The position numbers and the translations under genes were made by a program. The notes beneath the pieces were generated by a model that searched no databases, had not been told where the DNA came from, and worked only from the letters and a program-made list of their open reading frames with translations. Below are positions 8,486-18,082 of a DNA stretch of 34,819 bases, one piece after another. This DNA is from Vallitalea sp. (GTDB lineage: Bacteria; Bacillota; Clostridia; Lachnospirales; Vallitaleaceae), in the NCBI GenBank assembly GCA_025210515.1, contig JAOARM010000036.1:1-34819 (forward strand). Direction: 5' to 3'. The stretch's first letter is position 1. Every line of letters starts with the position of its first letter.

Positions 8486-11400
8486 TTAGTTTGAAATAAG
8501 TACATTATCAAATTTAGCAGAAGTATTATATGTACGAAGCCCCATTTTACCAGAATTTATTGAACTACCTGTATCTGCTTCTAGTTTCAAACTATTATCT
8601 ATATATGCTTTAAGGCTATTACCATTTGTTACTAGCTTCAGTCTATACACTTGACCTCGTGTTAAATCAGCTTCACCATTTGATGAGAATACATAGGAGT
8701 TAAGCTTGTAGGACATCCCCTTAACTATTTTCCATATAGATACTTCTGTTGTATTTACATTCATTAAATAATAATTATTAACATCTTTATAGCGAGAAAT
8801 TAGTCCTACTTTATTTTCACCACCTGTTATAGTTACATCTGCTTCCATAGAATTATTTGTCCATCCTTCTTTACCTGCAACGCTAATAGCATCTATACTG
8901 GCATTAGACTGCAAATATTCTCCATCTACTATAGCCCAATGTCCAGAAACACTTTCCCAATTAGCTAATCCATTATCAAAATTATCTGTAACTGGATATC
9001 CTACATTTTCATCAACTATTGGATTCAACCAAAGTCCTGTGGAATTATATGTTCTCGCTCCAACTTTTCCAGAAGAGTAAGCGCTATCTGTTGCATCAAT
9101 TTTAAGATTTCCGTCTAAATAGCCCTTAATACTATCTCCTTCTAATACTAGTTTTAATTGATAATCAGTATTTAGCGTTGCAGTAATAGCTGCAGAGCCT
9201 AATTTTATATACGAATCTACATCCACTTTTTTCCATAATGACAACTCATTTGGATTCATGTTTAATACATAGAAATGGTTAAAATCTTGATACCTTCCAA
9301 GAATCCCTATTTTATTTTCACCACCTGTTATACGTACAGTTGCTTCATAAGATACATCTTCCTTATCTCCATCCAGTGTATATATGGCTTCAATAGATGC
9401 ATTTGTTTGGTTAAATCCACCATCAACAGGATTCCATGTTCCAATAATAGCAGGTTGAACATTACCAACATATTGCATACTAATGTCATCTATTAGAACA
9501 TATTGAGTACCAGCCGTTGTTTTATCAACATATACAGTTACACTTGTATCTGTAGCCCCTGTGCTAAATTCAAGTTTCTGTCTTCTCCATACCCCATTAG
9601 TTGATGCTTGTGTTTTAGTTACACTAGAACCCGTATAACCTTTAACACCCATAGTTACACTTGCTCCATTCTCTACTCTAAACCATCCTGAAACTCTGTA
9701 CTTGGTATTCGGTGTCAATCCTGTAATAGTCTGTTCGATACCATTAACACCATTACCTAGTTTTAAACAGTGCCATCCTGTATTAGTATATTTATCAGCT
9801 TTTGTAAATGAACGTTGTGTTGTTTCAAATAATATTTTAGAGTCATTTGTACCTGTTCTTGTCCAATTTGGGATATTACCATCAATTAATATTGTATCTG
9901 GTGTTTGTCCTGCTACGATATCTTGATACTTAATACCTTTATTTAAAGTACCTTCTTCAAAACTTGGATTTCTAGTTAATCCTTTGTATAAGGTATCTAC
10001 TTCTTTATATACGCTATCTCTATCTTTTCCAAAATCATGTCCGACATTAACCGTCCAGTCTTCTCCACCACGTTCTAAAGCTCCAACATCTGGTGCACTA
10101 CTAACATAGCCATCTGTTATTCCTGGAATTTCCATACCTGCATCTACATTTGGTGAATTCTGAGTTAATAAAAAGTTTCCACTAGCACTATTCACAAAGC
10201 CAGGTGTAGGACTATTGGTTGTATAATTATTACTCATAAACACTTCCGCTACTTTGGATGATGCTTTTATTCCTTTTTCTGCAATGTTATTAACAAACTG
10301 ACTTCCTAACCAGTCTGAGTGGTTTTTATAACTGAAATAATTTCCTATACTTCCATTATTATAGAGTGTGTTATTATACACTAGACAAAATTCTTTTGGA
10401 CCATTTAGCTGCATTGCATTAATTCCACCTGGCGCCACATTATTGTATACAATATTATGATGTATTATATATCCAAAGGCACTATTATCTAAGTAGATTG
10501 AAGAACTGTTTTTAGCTGTTGTATTATAAAATTTATTATATCTAATTTCTGAATTATCCCCATGAAGCCATCCCAAGTAAATTGCTCCACCATCTGCTGA
10601 TTGAAGCATTGTACTAGAAATATCATTATACTCGATAATCATCTTTGAAACTGAATTAGTATATAATGCACCTCTTCCTGTCTTTGTAATTGTATTGTAG
10701 CTAACTAAGTGATGATCACCAAGTGGTCTTATAGCTGCACAATATATTGCAGAATAATTCGTATCATGGATATAGTTATTGATTATTTTTCCATGATTAC
10801 CACTTAATAATACACCATTCCCAGAACTATAGGCTATTTCACTATTTTTGATAGTATTATAATCTCCTTGTAGCATAATCCCACTATTATAAACTTGTGA
10901 AAAATGATTACCTACAGCTTCTGAATTATGAGAAATATATTTTGCAATAATTCCATCAATAGTTATATGACTAGATAGATCATCTGATGTTATTGTACAT
11001 CCAAATATGTTTATACCTTCTATATTAACATAGGATAAACCACTTAAATCAAAACCAAATAACCTTTTCTTATACTCAATGGAATTTTGAGCAGGTATCC
11101 CTGATTGGCTATAAACATATAATTTTTTTGTATTATTATCATAATACCATTCACCGTCATTATCTAACGCATCATATACACCACTGATAAAATATTCTCC
11201 ACCTTGTTTTGGTGCACATTTCGTCCAAAGTTCATGTAATTGTGGTGTGAATGTTATAGTATTATTCTGTGAGGTTTCTATAACGGCACTAAAAGCACTC
11301 CATGCACCTAATTTCTTACCTATATACCAAACTCTTCCTCCTGTCCAATCGATAGCTGGCAAAGAAGCATCTACAATCTTTTTAGTAGATGAACCTCGAT

Positions 11401-11944
11401 CAGCTGTTGCTAATGTTGGATTTAACAAGAAATCATTATTTGTTGTATTAACATTAGGCCATCTAGCTTCCACCATTAATCCAGTATTAGTAAATACTTG
11501 ATTACTAGTGCCTAAGTTCATAGGATTATTACTAATATCCATAACATATATATTGTTTGCATGTTGTTGCCAAGTATTCGTTGCTATATCAGTACCTCTT
11601 ATTTCAACATTAGCACCTGTAGCAGCTTTAAATGTTATTGGATGTAGCTCAGTACCTGAATTAGAAGGTACAACTGTTTCTCTGTAAACTCCCTCCATTA
11701 TAATACATTGATCTCCTGCTTGCATTATTGAAGCTGCTTTACTAATTGTTTTCCAAGGTGTATTGACATTTTTTGCTTCTATTAATGTTCTACTATCATC
11801 ACCATTTTGTTGAGATACATAATATGTATTACCACTAGCACCTTTTACAATAGTACAATTTCCCATCCCACTCATAAGGGACAATACAAGTACTAATACT
11901 CCAATCAAAGATATTCTTGCCTTACTCTTACTTAAATGCTTCAT
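8486..11944 (-). CDS. Secreted right-handed beta-helix protein with C-terminal carbohydrate-binding modules (candidate glycan lyase or hydrolase)
   Basis: The protein has 1152 residues. Residues 1-36 are a signal peptide. Residues 38-630 form a right-handed parallel beta-helix: TYYVSQQNGDD, then the GDQCIIMEGVYRET start and many N-x-I/GxxI coils such as GIMLQGDYNTIKNSEI and ADGGAIYLG. The helix ends in PDVGALERGG. This architecture is known from GH120, GH141, PL6 and related enzymes. I see no PL6-type N-K-S...R motif. Residues 657-827 resemble a CBM4/9-type module (NPSFEEG start, YVLIDDISMQ end). Residues 833-975 and 986-1152 are two related concanavalin-like sandwiches sharing ITGGENKxG and SGKxGxRTYN. 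A well-placed AGGAGG supports the ATG. As first gene of the operon and exported, it probably acts extracellularly on the polysaccharide. The exact reaction is unknown. Confidence 0.75.
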   Translation of the reverse strand: MKHLSKSKARISLIGVLVLVLSLMSGMGNCTIVKGASGNTYYVSQQNGDDSRTLIEAKNVNTPWKTISKAASIMQAGDQCIIMEGVYRETVVPSNSGTELHPITFKAATGANVEIRGTDIATNTWQQHANNIYVMDISNNPMNLGTSNQVFTNTGLMVEARWPNVNTTNNDFLLNPTLATADRGSSTKKIVDASLPAIDWTGGRVWYIGKKLGAWSAFSAVIETSQNNTITFTPQLHELWTKCAPKQGGEYFISGVYDALDNDGEWYYDNNTKKLYVYSQSGIPAQNSIEYKKRLFGFDLSGLSYVNIEGINIFGCTITSDDLSSHITIDGIIAKYISHNSEAVGNHFSQVYNSGIMLQGDYNTIKNSEIAYSSGNGVLLSGNHGKIINNYIHDTNYSAIYCAAIRPLGDHHLVSYNTITKTGRGALYTNSVSKMIIEYNDISSTMLQSADGGAIYLGWLHGDNSEIRYNKFYNTTAKNSSSIYLDNSAFGYIIHHNIVYNNVAPGGINAMQLNGPKEFCLVYNNTLYNNGSIGNYFSYKNHSDWLGSQFVNNIAEKGIKASSKVAEVFMSNNYTTNSPTPGFVNSASGNFLLTQNSPNVDAGMEIPGITDGYVSSAPDVGALERGGEDWTVNVGHDFGKDRDSVYKEVDTLYKGLTRNPSFEEGTLNKGIKYQDIVAGQTPDTILIDGNIPNWTRTGTNDSKILFETTQRSFTKADKYTNTGWHCLKLGNGVNGIEQTITGLTPNTKYRVSGWFRVENGASVTMGVKGYTGSSVTKTQASTNGVWRRQKLEFSTGATDTSVTVYVDKTTAGTQYVLIDDISMQYVGNVQPAIIGTWNPVDGGFNQTNASIEAIYTLDGDKEDVSYEATVRITGGENKIGILGRYQDFNHFYVLNMNPNELSLWKKVDVDSYIKLGSAAITATLNTDYQLKLVLEGDSIKGYLDGNLKIDATDSAYSSGKVGARTYNSTGLWLNPIVDENVGYPVTDNFDNGLANWESVSGHWAIVDGEYLQSNASIDAISVAGKEGWTNNSMEADVTITGGENKVGLISRYKDVNNYYLMNVNTTEVSIWKIVKGMSYKLNSYVFSSNGEADLTRGQVYRLKLVTNGNSLKAYIDNSLKLEADTGSSINSGKMGLRTYNTSAKFDNVLISN

Positions 11945-12018
11945 ATGTCTTTAACCTCCTTCTGTTTTTGTAACTTTATACTAACTAATTTTTTGTGTCT
12001 ATTCAATGATTTTGGAAC

Positions 12019-12047
12019 ATTATACTAAATCTTTCATACATTTCTTA
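12019..12047 (-). promoter_or_regulatory. Probable activator-dependent promoter of the leftward glycan operon
   Basis: TATAAT lies at 12024-12019 on the minus strand, about 75 bases before the beta-helix gene start. Seventeen bases upstream there is only a poor -35 (TAAGAA, 12047-12042). A good -10 with a poor -35 is what an AraC-type (YesN-like) activated promoter would look like. The 317-base region 11945-12261 contains no gene and should hold the regulator's binding sites. Confidence 0.45.
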
Positions 12048-12133
12048 AAATAATCCATTCAAAATAACCTCAATTAACGTTTTAGCAATTTTTTTGTTTG
12101 TTTTGTAATATATTGTTGTTTATTTACCTTTCC

Positions 12134-12162
12134 TTGAATAATGATAATAAATATCTTATAAT
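12134..12162 (+). promoter_or_regulatory. Sigma-A promoter of the YesM/YesN regulator operon
   Basis: TTGAAT (12134-12139), a 17-base spacer and TATAAT (12157-12162) sit 100 bases upstream of the kinase start. This is a near-consensus promoter, diverging from the leftward glycan operon. Confidence 0.6.
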
Positions 12163-12261
12163 ATAGGTTAGACAATAATTAGTGCATAATAAAAACATAC
12201 TTCTACTCAATGGAATTATAGGATATTAAAGTTCTTAGTATATATCTTAAGGAGGTTCATT

Positions 12262-14043
12262 GTGAAACTTAATCTACTTGATACTACTTACAAAAAAATG
12301 AAATTAGTTAACAAACTAAGACTTATAATTATTTCAATATTTTTAATATCAACTATATCTATTATCTTTATAAATAACCATATTTCTTCCAAAAGCGTTT
12401 TAAAGAAAAGCTATCAAAATTCTATTCAACGTGGTTATTTAATCTCTAAAAACATTGAAAACTTCCTTAAATATGCAGATGAACTTTCTACTATTATTAT
12501 CCCAAATCATAATATTCAAAATATGTTAAGAGATATTAATCTTTTTGAAGATATTGAGCAATATAAAAGTTATTACGAGCTACAAGCCATACTTGATAGC
12601 TTTATACAAAGAAAAACTACTATATCTTCAGCTATTATATATAAAAACCAAATACCAATAATTGCAACTAGTCAATTGAATGTTTCTAAGATACCTCATC
12701 TAACACCTGAAATATATGAGACTACTAAATCCCAATTGAATAAACCTACTTGGTATTATCAAAAATCTATTTCATATGAAAAAGATCATTCAAATATTAA
12801 TTACATTTCAATGAATCGTGTCATTGTTAATCCTCATAATGGCAGAATACATGGTATATTACAAATCAATATTGATGAAAATAATTTAACTCAACTTTAT
12901 AATAATATTTTTGATAAACATTATGAAAGTTTTTTCATACTTGATGATAATGGGATTATCCTTTCTGCACTAGACAAGTCCATCCTCTACCAAGATATTA
13001 CCCATGAGGAATATTATTCAGATTTAGTTAATGATACAAGTTCCGATAATCAATATATGATTAACAATCAAAAGTATATTATTACCAAAACATCTATACC
13101 AATGGTTAACTGGTCTGTAATTGGTCTAGTCCCTATAGACACCTTGTTTAAGGATAGTAAAAAAGTTACTAGAATTATTTTTTTAACAGGTATAATTGGT
13201 ATACTATTAAGTTATATTGCACTTTCATACAGTACAAAAGCAATTATAAATCCTTTAATGCTTCTTTCAAAAAATATGGATATCGTTGCAAAAGGTGATT
13301 TGAGCATTAGAATGCCTATCGTTGCATATGACGAGATTGGGCATTTAACAGACAGCTTTAACACTATGCTTATTAAAATTAACAATTTGATGGAGCAAGT
13401 ATATAATGAACAACAGCAAAAAAAAGAATATGAATTATCTGCTCTCCAATCTCAGATCAATCCACATTTTTTATATAATACTTTAGAAAGCATCACTTCC
13501 CTTATTCAGCTTAATCGTAATGATGATGCTATTCTTGTAGTAAAAGCTTTAGCAAAGTTTTACCGTACTACTATAAGTAATGGTAAAACAATAATAACTA
13601 TAAAAGAAGAATTAAGTAATATTGAAAATTATCTTATCATTCAAAACATACGCTATCAACACAAGTTAGCTTATACCATAGATATAGATGATAATATTTT
13701 AGATAATAAAATAATTAAATTATCTTTGCAACCTATCGTTGAAAACTCAATTTATCATGGTATTAGACCTCTAAAAAAATTAGGACATATACATATTATT
13801 GGGAAAAAATATTCTAAGGGTATTATAATTTCAATTATTGATAATGGCATAGGAATTGACCCTAATAAAATTAATATACTAAAAAAATCAAAAGGTAATC
13901 CCACAAGCTTTGGTTTATGGAGTGTAGACCAAAGAATCAAATTATATTTTGGTTCTATCTATGGTGTTAAGATACAAAATGTATTCCAAGGTACTCATAT
14001 TGATATTCTTTTACCTTTAGAGGAGGGAGCATTAGATGATTAA
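12262..14043 (+). CDS. YesM-family sensor histidine kinase (first locus)
   Basis: This 593-residue membrane kinase has TM1 at about 18-39, an extracellular Cache-like sensor (about 40-300) and TM2 at about 303-323. HAMP follows at 324-378, then a His_kinase/HATPase module. The phosphoacceptor is His402 in INPHFLYNT. The ATP-binding elements are QPIVEN (490-495), DNGIGI (527-532) and SFGLWS near 549. It probably senses an extracellular sugar or a loaded receptor and phosphorylates the adjacent regulator. The start is GTG, chosen because TAAGGAGG ends 6 bases before it. The stop overlaps the response-regulator start by 8 bases. Confidence 0.93.
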   Translation: MKLNLLDTTYKKMKLVNKLRLIIISIFLISTISIIFINNHISSKSVLKKSYQNSIQRGYLISKNIENFLKYADELSTIIIPNHNIQNMLRDINLFEDIEQYKSYYELQAILDSFIQRKTTISSAIIYKNQIPIIATSQLNVSKIPHLTPEIYETTKSQLNKPTWYYQKSISYEKDHSNINYISMNRVIVNPHNGRIHGILQINIDENNLTQLYNNIFDKHYESFFILDDNGIILSALDKSILYQDITHEEYYSDLVNDTSSDNQYMINNQKYIITKTSIPMVNWSVIGLVPIDTLFKDSKKVTRIIFLTGIIGILLSYIALSYSTKAIINPLMLLSKNMDIVAKGDLSIRMPIVAYDEIGHLTDSFNTMLIKINNLMEQVYNEQQQKKEYELSALQSQINPHFLYNTLESITSLIQLNRNDDAILVVKALAKFYRTTISNGKTIITIKEELSNIENYLIIQNIRYQHKLAYTIDIDDNILDNKIIKLSLQPIVENSIYHGIRPLKKLGHIHIIGKKYSKGIIISIIDNGIGIDPNKINILKKSKGNPTSFGLWSVDQRIKLYFGSIYGVKIQNVFQGTHIDILLPLEEGALDD

Positions 14044-15649
14044 AGTTCAAATTGTTGATGATGAATATCTAATTCGTCAATTATTAATAAACTCTATCTC
14101 TTGGAAAGAACTAGGATTTGAAATTATTTGCGAAGCGGAAGATGGTCAAGAAGCACTTGATAATATTCATAATTTCAAGCCAGATTTAGTAATTATAGAT
14201 ATTAATATACCTATTATTGATGGTATACAATTAACTAATATAATCAATGAGAAATACCCTCATATTAAAATGGTTCTTTTTACAGGGTATGCAGATTTTG
14301 AGTATGCCAAAACAGCTATTCGAAATGGAGTGTGTGAATATTTTGTTAAGCCTTTAGAGCCAACAGAATTTACAACAGCACTAAAAAAATTAAAAATCAT
14401 AATTGATAATCAAAAAAACTTAACTCAAAAACTTAACCACTATAATAAACAGTTTAAAACAAATCATACACTAATAAAAGATCAATTCATTAAAAAGTTA
14501 CTTTATAATGAATATAACGAAACAATAATTAATATCCCTAATAAGTTAAATGAGTATTGTTTAGAGAATTTATTTCAAAATTATTATATTGCCACTGTAC
14601 ATATTAATTATCTTCACAAACATTGTAATAATAACAGTGAAATTCAATTATGGCGAACTACAATCACTAATGTAATTAAGGAAACTTTTGAAAATCACTG
14701 CCAAGTTGAAACCTGCATAGATCGTTCTAATAACATTTTGTGCATTATTGAGCATTCAATAGAAGTTTCAGTTCTTCATGAATTATTTGAACAAGTATAT
14801 ACTTGGAATTTAAAACACCTTAATTTTAATCTGATTGTAGGTATTTCCAATCTATGCAAATCCTACATAGAGATATATAAAGGTTATGAACAATCCATAG
14901 ATGCACTTAATCTTTTTTATTGGAATTCTTCAAAATCAATTTATTATTATAATGAAGTTACTACTTGCCATAACATATCCTTTAATAAAAAAGATTTTCA
15001 TGAGACATCGTTAAAACTAATGCGTACTAATGAAATAGAAAAACTTACATCTCATTTTAATGATTTATTTCATTCCATTAGTGTATCTCATACACCAAAA
15101 ACGCAAGTTCAACTATTGGTTAAAGATCTTATTGAACTGTTAAAAGAATATATTATGGAGCTGAATATTCCAGAAATTGAATACCTTAATGACATTCAGA
15201 ATCATTATAATATAATACAAAAATTTGAGACTGTAGAAGATACAAGAGTTTGGTTGATACAACTTTATTTACAATTATTTAATGATGTTCATGATTCTAT
15301 ACATTCAAAGTTACTTAATCTTGCTTTAGAAGCTAGAACCTATATTGAGAATAATTTCACCAATCCGTTGCTTAATTTAGATGAATTAGCTTGTGCTCTC
15401 TTTGTAAGTCCAAGCTATCTTAGTAAAGTATATAAACAAGAACTTGGTGTTAATATATGTCAAGAAATTACTAACTATAGATTAGATAAGTCCAAAAAAA
15501 TACTAGACGAAAAAAAGAAAATTAAACTTTCCACTCTAGCACAAATGGTTGGTTATAGTGATGTTTATTATTTTAGCCGTTGTTTCAAAAAAAAGTATGG
15601 GGTTTCTCCACGAAAATATGTTGAAACAAAACGCTCAAAGATTAACTAA
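14036..15649 (+). CDS. YesN-family response regulator with AraC-type DNA-binding domain (first locus)
   Basis: This 537-residue protein has a receiver domain at 1-120 with acidic pocket D8, D9, phosphorylation site Asp55 (LVIIDINIP) and Lys106 (VKPLEP). A long middle region (about 130-425) is typical of YesN-like regulators. The C-terminal AraC double helix-turn-helix spans about 435-530 and includes LDELACALFVSPSYLSKVYK and the second-helix region VGYSDVYYFSRCFKKKYGVSP. It is translationally coupled to the kinase. The probable targets are the divergent beta-helix/transport/sulfatase operon and perhaps the PL8 lyase gene. Confidence 0.93.
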   Translation: MIKVQIVDDEYLIRQLLINSISWKELGFEIICEAEDGQEALDNIHNFKPDLVIIDINIPIIDGIQLTNIINEKYPHIKMVLFTGYADFEYAKTAIRNGVCEYFVKPLEPTEFTTALKKLKIIIDNQKNLTQKLNHYNKQFKTNHTLIKDQFIKKLLYNEYNETIINIPNKLNEYCLENLFQNYYIATVHINYLHKHCNNNSEIQLWRTTITNVIKETFENHCQVETCIDRSNNILCIIEHSIEVSVLHELFEQVYTWNLKHLNFNLIVGISNLCKSYIEIYKGYEQSIDALNLFYWNSSKSIYYYNEVTTCHNISFNKKDFHETSLKLMRTNEIEKLTSHFNDLFHSISVSHTPKTQVQLLVKDLIELLKEYIMELNIPEIEYLNDIQNHYNIIQKFETVEDTRVWLIQLYLQLFNDVHDSIHSKLLNLALEARTYIENNFTNPLLNLDELACALFVSPSYLSKVYKQELGVNICQEITNYRLDKSKKILDEKKKIKLSTLAQMVGYSDVYYFSRCFKKKYGVSPRKYVETKRSKIN

Positions 15650-15689
15650 ACTCATATATTCCTTATTAAATCCATCTAGTAAATTAAAG

Positions 15690-15715
15690 CCTAGCATACA
15701 AAACCGTACACTAGG
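15690..15715 (-). terminator. Probable terminator of the chemoreceptor gene
   Basis: Arms 15690-15699 and 15706-15715 form a 10-bp stem that pairs fully, with two G-U pairs, only in the minus-strand RNA. A 6-base loop separates the arms and CTTTAATTTA follows. It lies between two convergent genes, about 85 bases past the chemoreceptor stop, and may also slow transcription coming from the regulator gene. Confidence 0.45.
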
Positions 15716-15799
15716 TTATAATATTACTATAGGTATTTTTTTGCCAAGAAACAAAGTTCACACAAAATTATTTACACATTCTTTATAACTTACTACTTT

Positions 15800-17899
15800 T
15801 TATATTGCGAACTCAGAAATGGTTTGTTGTAATTCCATTGCTAACTGACCTAAATTACTACTAGCATTAGCCATTTCTTGAATAGAATCTGATTGTTCTT
15901 GTGTAGATGCTGATGCTTCTTCTGAACTAGCTGCAATTTCCTCTGCTATTGCAGAAAGGGATTGTATAACATCAAGAATATTAGTTTTTTTATTTTCCAT
16001 CTCTTTTACAGAAGTACTCATTTTACCAATAGCACCTTCTGTTGAGTTAACTGCTACTGATATTTCATTATACTTTTCTTCTGTTTTTTCCACACTTTCA
16101 ATTTGTTTCTTAACTACTCTTCTAACTTCTTCCATCTTTTCAACTGCTCCAGAAGAATTTACAAGCAATTCGTTTACTATGTTATCAATCTCTTTAGTAT
16201 ACGCAGTAGATTGTTCTGCTAACTTTCTTATTTCTTCTGCTACAACTGCAAAACCCTTACCCGCTTCTCCTGCTCTTGCTGCTTCAATAGCTGCATTTAG
16301 TGCTAATAAATTTGTTTGCTCTGCAATAGATGCTATAACTCCACTAGCTTTGCCTATTTTATCAGAGCTATTACTTGCTTCCTCAATAATTGCAAAAATT
16401 TCACTAGTTACTTGTTCACTTACTCTAGTTTTATTGATTAACTCTTTAATTACTTTCAACCCTTCATCTATCAATATATATACGTTATTAGATGAGCTAT
16501 CTACATCATTCATATAAATTTGATTTTGGTTAATCAATTGCCCAAGATCAGTAATTTTAGAAGCTCCAACTTCCGTGTCTTGAGCTTGATTCATTGCTCC
16601 CTGTGCCAATTCATCAATAGTTCTTGATACTTCTTCTGAGCTACTAGCTAATTGCTGTGAAGTTGCAGTTAACTCTTCTGAAGACGCAGAAACATGACCT
16701 GATACGTCTTGAACTTGTTTAATTAATTTAATAAAATTATTTTGCATTGTGGCTAATGATCTAGCTATATCTCCCGTCTCATCTTTACGTTTTAATAATT
16801 TATTTGCTTCATGTCCTTCTTCATAAGTTAGATTGTATTTTGCTAATCGGTTTATCACATTAGATAAAATATGTATTGTTTTAACAATATATTTACTGTT
16901 CCAATATATAAAAAACGTCATTACAGCTGTTCCTACCATAACTAATATAATCGTTATTACAAGCACCTTCTTAGCTTCTGCCATCATTTCATTGTATGGA
17001 ACAATAGCACTATATGACCATTTCAAATCAGAATGTTCAAAATTAATTGGCACATATACTTTTTGAACATTGTAACCTATTGATTCTGACCACGAAAAAT
17101 TGATAAATGCCTCACCTTTATTTATTTTATCTAGTATTTGTTGATTTTTACCACCAGTAAATTCTCCACCAATTTTATTGAGTCTATCTTCTCTTGGATG
17201 AGCAAGTACTATACCTTTATTACTAATTAATCTACCAAATCCACTATCAAAAAACTTCACTTCATCGCTAATATCTCTCAAAACTTCAAGAGAAATATCG
17301 AATCCAGCAATTCCAATGAACTTTCCATTTTTAAATATAGGCTGGCTTAATGTGATACATGTTACCTCTTCATTTTTTATATTCCATATAACAGGATCAG
17401 AAATATACACTTTTCCAGTTTTCTTTGGAACATCATAATATGTATTATTTTCAATATTTTTACAATAATCTATTATAAAATTATCTCCATCTCGATTGAT
17501 GAGTGGTGCAAATCTCCCCTTTGAATTACTACCTTGTTCACCTACATTAATTAAATCCTTACTATCAAAAGCATTAGGGTCAAATATTGCCCAAGCATCT
17601 ATATAATTATTATTACTGCTAAGCTTTTTTTTCAAATAGTTAATTACACTTTCTCGATTATTATTACCACTTGATATCATTAATTCTATTGACTCACCTA
17701 ATCCAATAGTTTCATGTAAAGCGTCATCTAAAACTGCCTCTATGTTATTAGCTTTATTTTCAGTATACAATTTTATCTCTCTTATAGCAGATTCTTTACT
17801 AAAAGAATAATTAATAAATAATAAATACCCAACGATACTTATCATAACTGAGATAATAATACCCAAATTTAAGTATACTAATCTAGTTCTTAGTTTCAT
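15800..17899 (-). CDS. Methyl-accepting chemotaxis protein with dCache sensor
   Basis: The protein has 699 residues. TM1 is at about 10-30, a periplasmic-type dCache domain at about 35-305 (with [20 protein letters not shown] near 185-204) and TM2 at about 313-333. HAMP covers 335-390 and the coiled-coil signalling domain 400-699. The conserved hairpin tip ([20 protein letters not shown]) is at about 525-544 and contacts CheA/CheW. The sensor lacks the R-x-W-Y amino-acid motif, so an amino-acid ligand is not predicted. No CheR-binding pentapeptide ends the protein. A GGGGG-rich site precedes the ATG. It sits between two sugar/sulfatase loci and shares an upstream motif with the neighbouring AraC gene, so a glycan-derived attractant is a reasonable guess. 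Confidence 0.9.
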   Translation of the reverse strand: MKLRTRLVYLNLGIIISVMISIVGYLLFINYSFSKESAIREIKLYTENKANNIEAVLDDALHETIGLGESIELMISSGNNNRESVINYLKKKLSSNNNYIDAWAIFDPNAFDSKDLINVGEQGSNSKGRFAPLINRDGDNFIIDYCKNIENNTYYDVPKKTGKVYISDPVIWNIKNEEVTCITLSQPIFKNGKFIGIAGFDISLEVLRDISDEVKFFDSGFGRLISNKGIVLAHPREDRLNKIGGEFTGGKNQQILDKINKGEAFINFSWSESIGYNVQKVYVPINFEHSDLKWSYSAIVPYNEMMAEAKKVLVITIILVMVGTAVMTFFIYWNSKYIVKTIHILSNVINRLAKYNLTYEEGHEANKLLKRKDETGDIARSLATMQNNFIKLIKQVQDVSGHVSASSEELTATSQQLASSSEEVSRTIDELAQGAMNQAQDTEVGASKITDLGQLINQNQIYMNDVDSSSNNVYILIDEGLKVIKELINKTRVSEQVTSEIFAIIEEASNSSDKIGKASGVIASIAEQTNLLALNAAIEAARAGEAGKGFAVVAEEIRKLAEQSTAYTKEIDNIVNELLVNSSGAVEKMEEVRRVVKKQIESVEKTEEKYNEISVAVNSTEGAIGKMSTSVKEMENKKTNILDVIQSLSAIAEEIAASSEEASASTQEQSDSIQEMANASSNLGQLAMELQQTISEFAI

Positions 17900-17968
17900 T
17901 GTTAGTCCCCCTAGTTCAATAATTTGTCAAAATATAGTACTTATTATAATAATATCAGCCAACTATAC

Positions 17969-17992
17969 TTATAACTACGACCATTGTTAGGT
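17969..17992 (-). promoter_or_regulatory. Shared ACCTAACAAT motif upstream of the chemoreceptor gene
   Basis: On the minus strand ACCTAACAATGGTCGTAGTT, then ATAA, runs from 17992 to 17969. The same block, ACCTAACAATCGTCATTGTG then TATAA, lies upstream of the AraC gene at 19084-19060. Both sit about 85-100 bases before their start codons, with a TATAA-like box 16-17 bases after the motif. Confidence 0.5.
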
Positions 17993-18082
17993 CTTAGATT
18001 TTATTAAATAACCTATAGAAAAAATTTACAAATAGTACCTTGTTTTATTTAGCCAAAATGGCAAAAAAAACAGAAGATATTT

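Noticed and set aside
8486..11944. Calling the beta-helix protein a PL6 chondroitinase B
   Set aside because: The fold and context fit, but I could not find the PL6 catalytic N-K-S...R-x-N pattern, so no enzyme family was assigned.
15549..15788. Plus-strand frame overlapping the end of the first response regulator
   Set aside because: It mostly overlaps the conserved AraC domain in another frame and has no start signal of its own.
16179..16517. 112-codon plus-strand frame inside the chemoreceptor gene
   Set aside because: It is the mirror of the highly conserved signalling hairpin. A similar mirror frame occurs at 30669-30944 in the other chemoreceptor, as expected for an antisense shadow.
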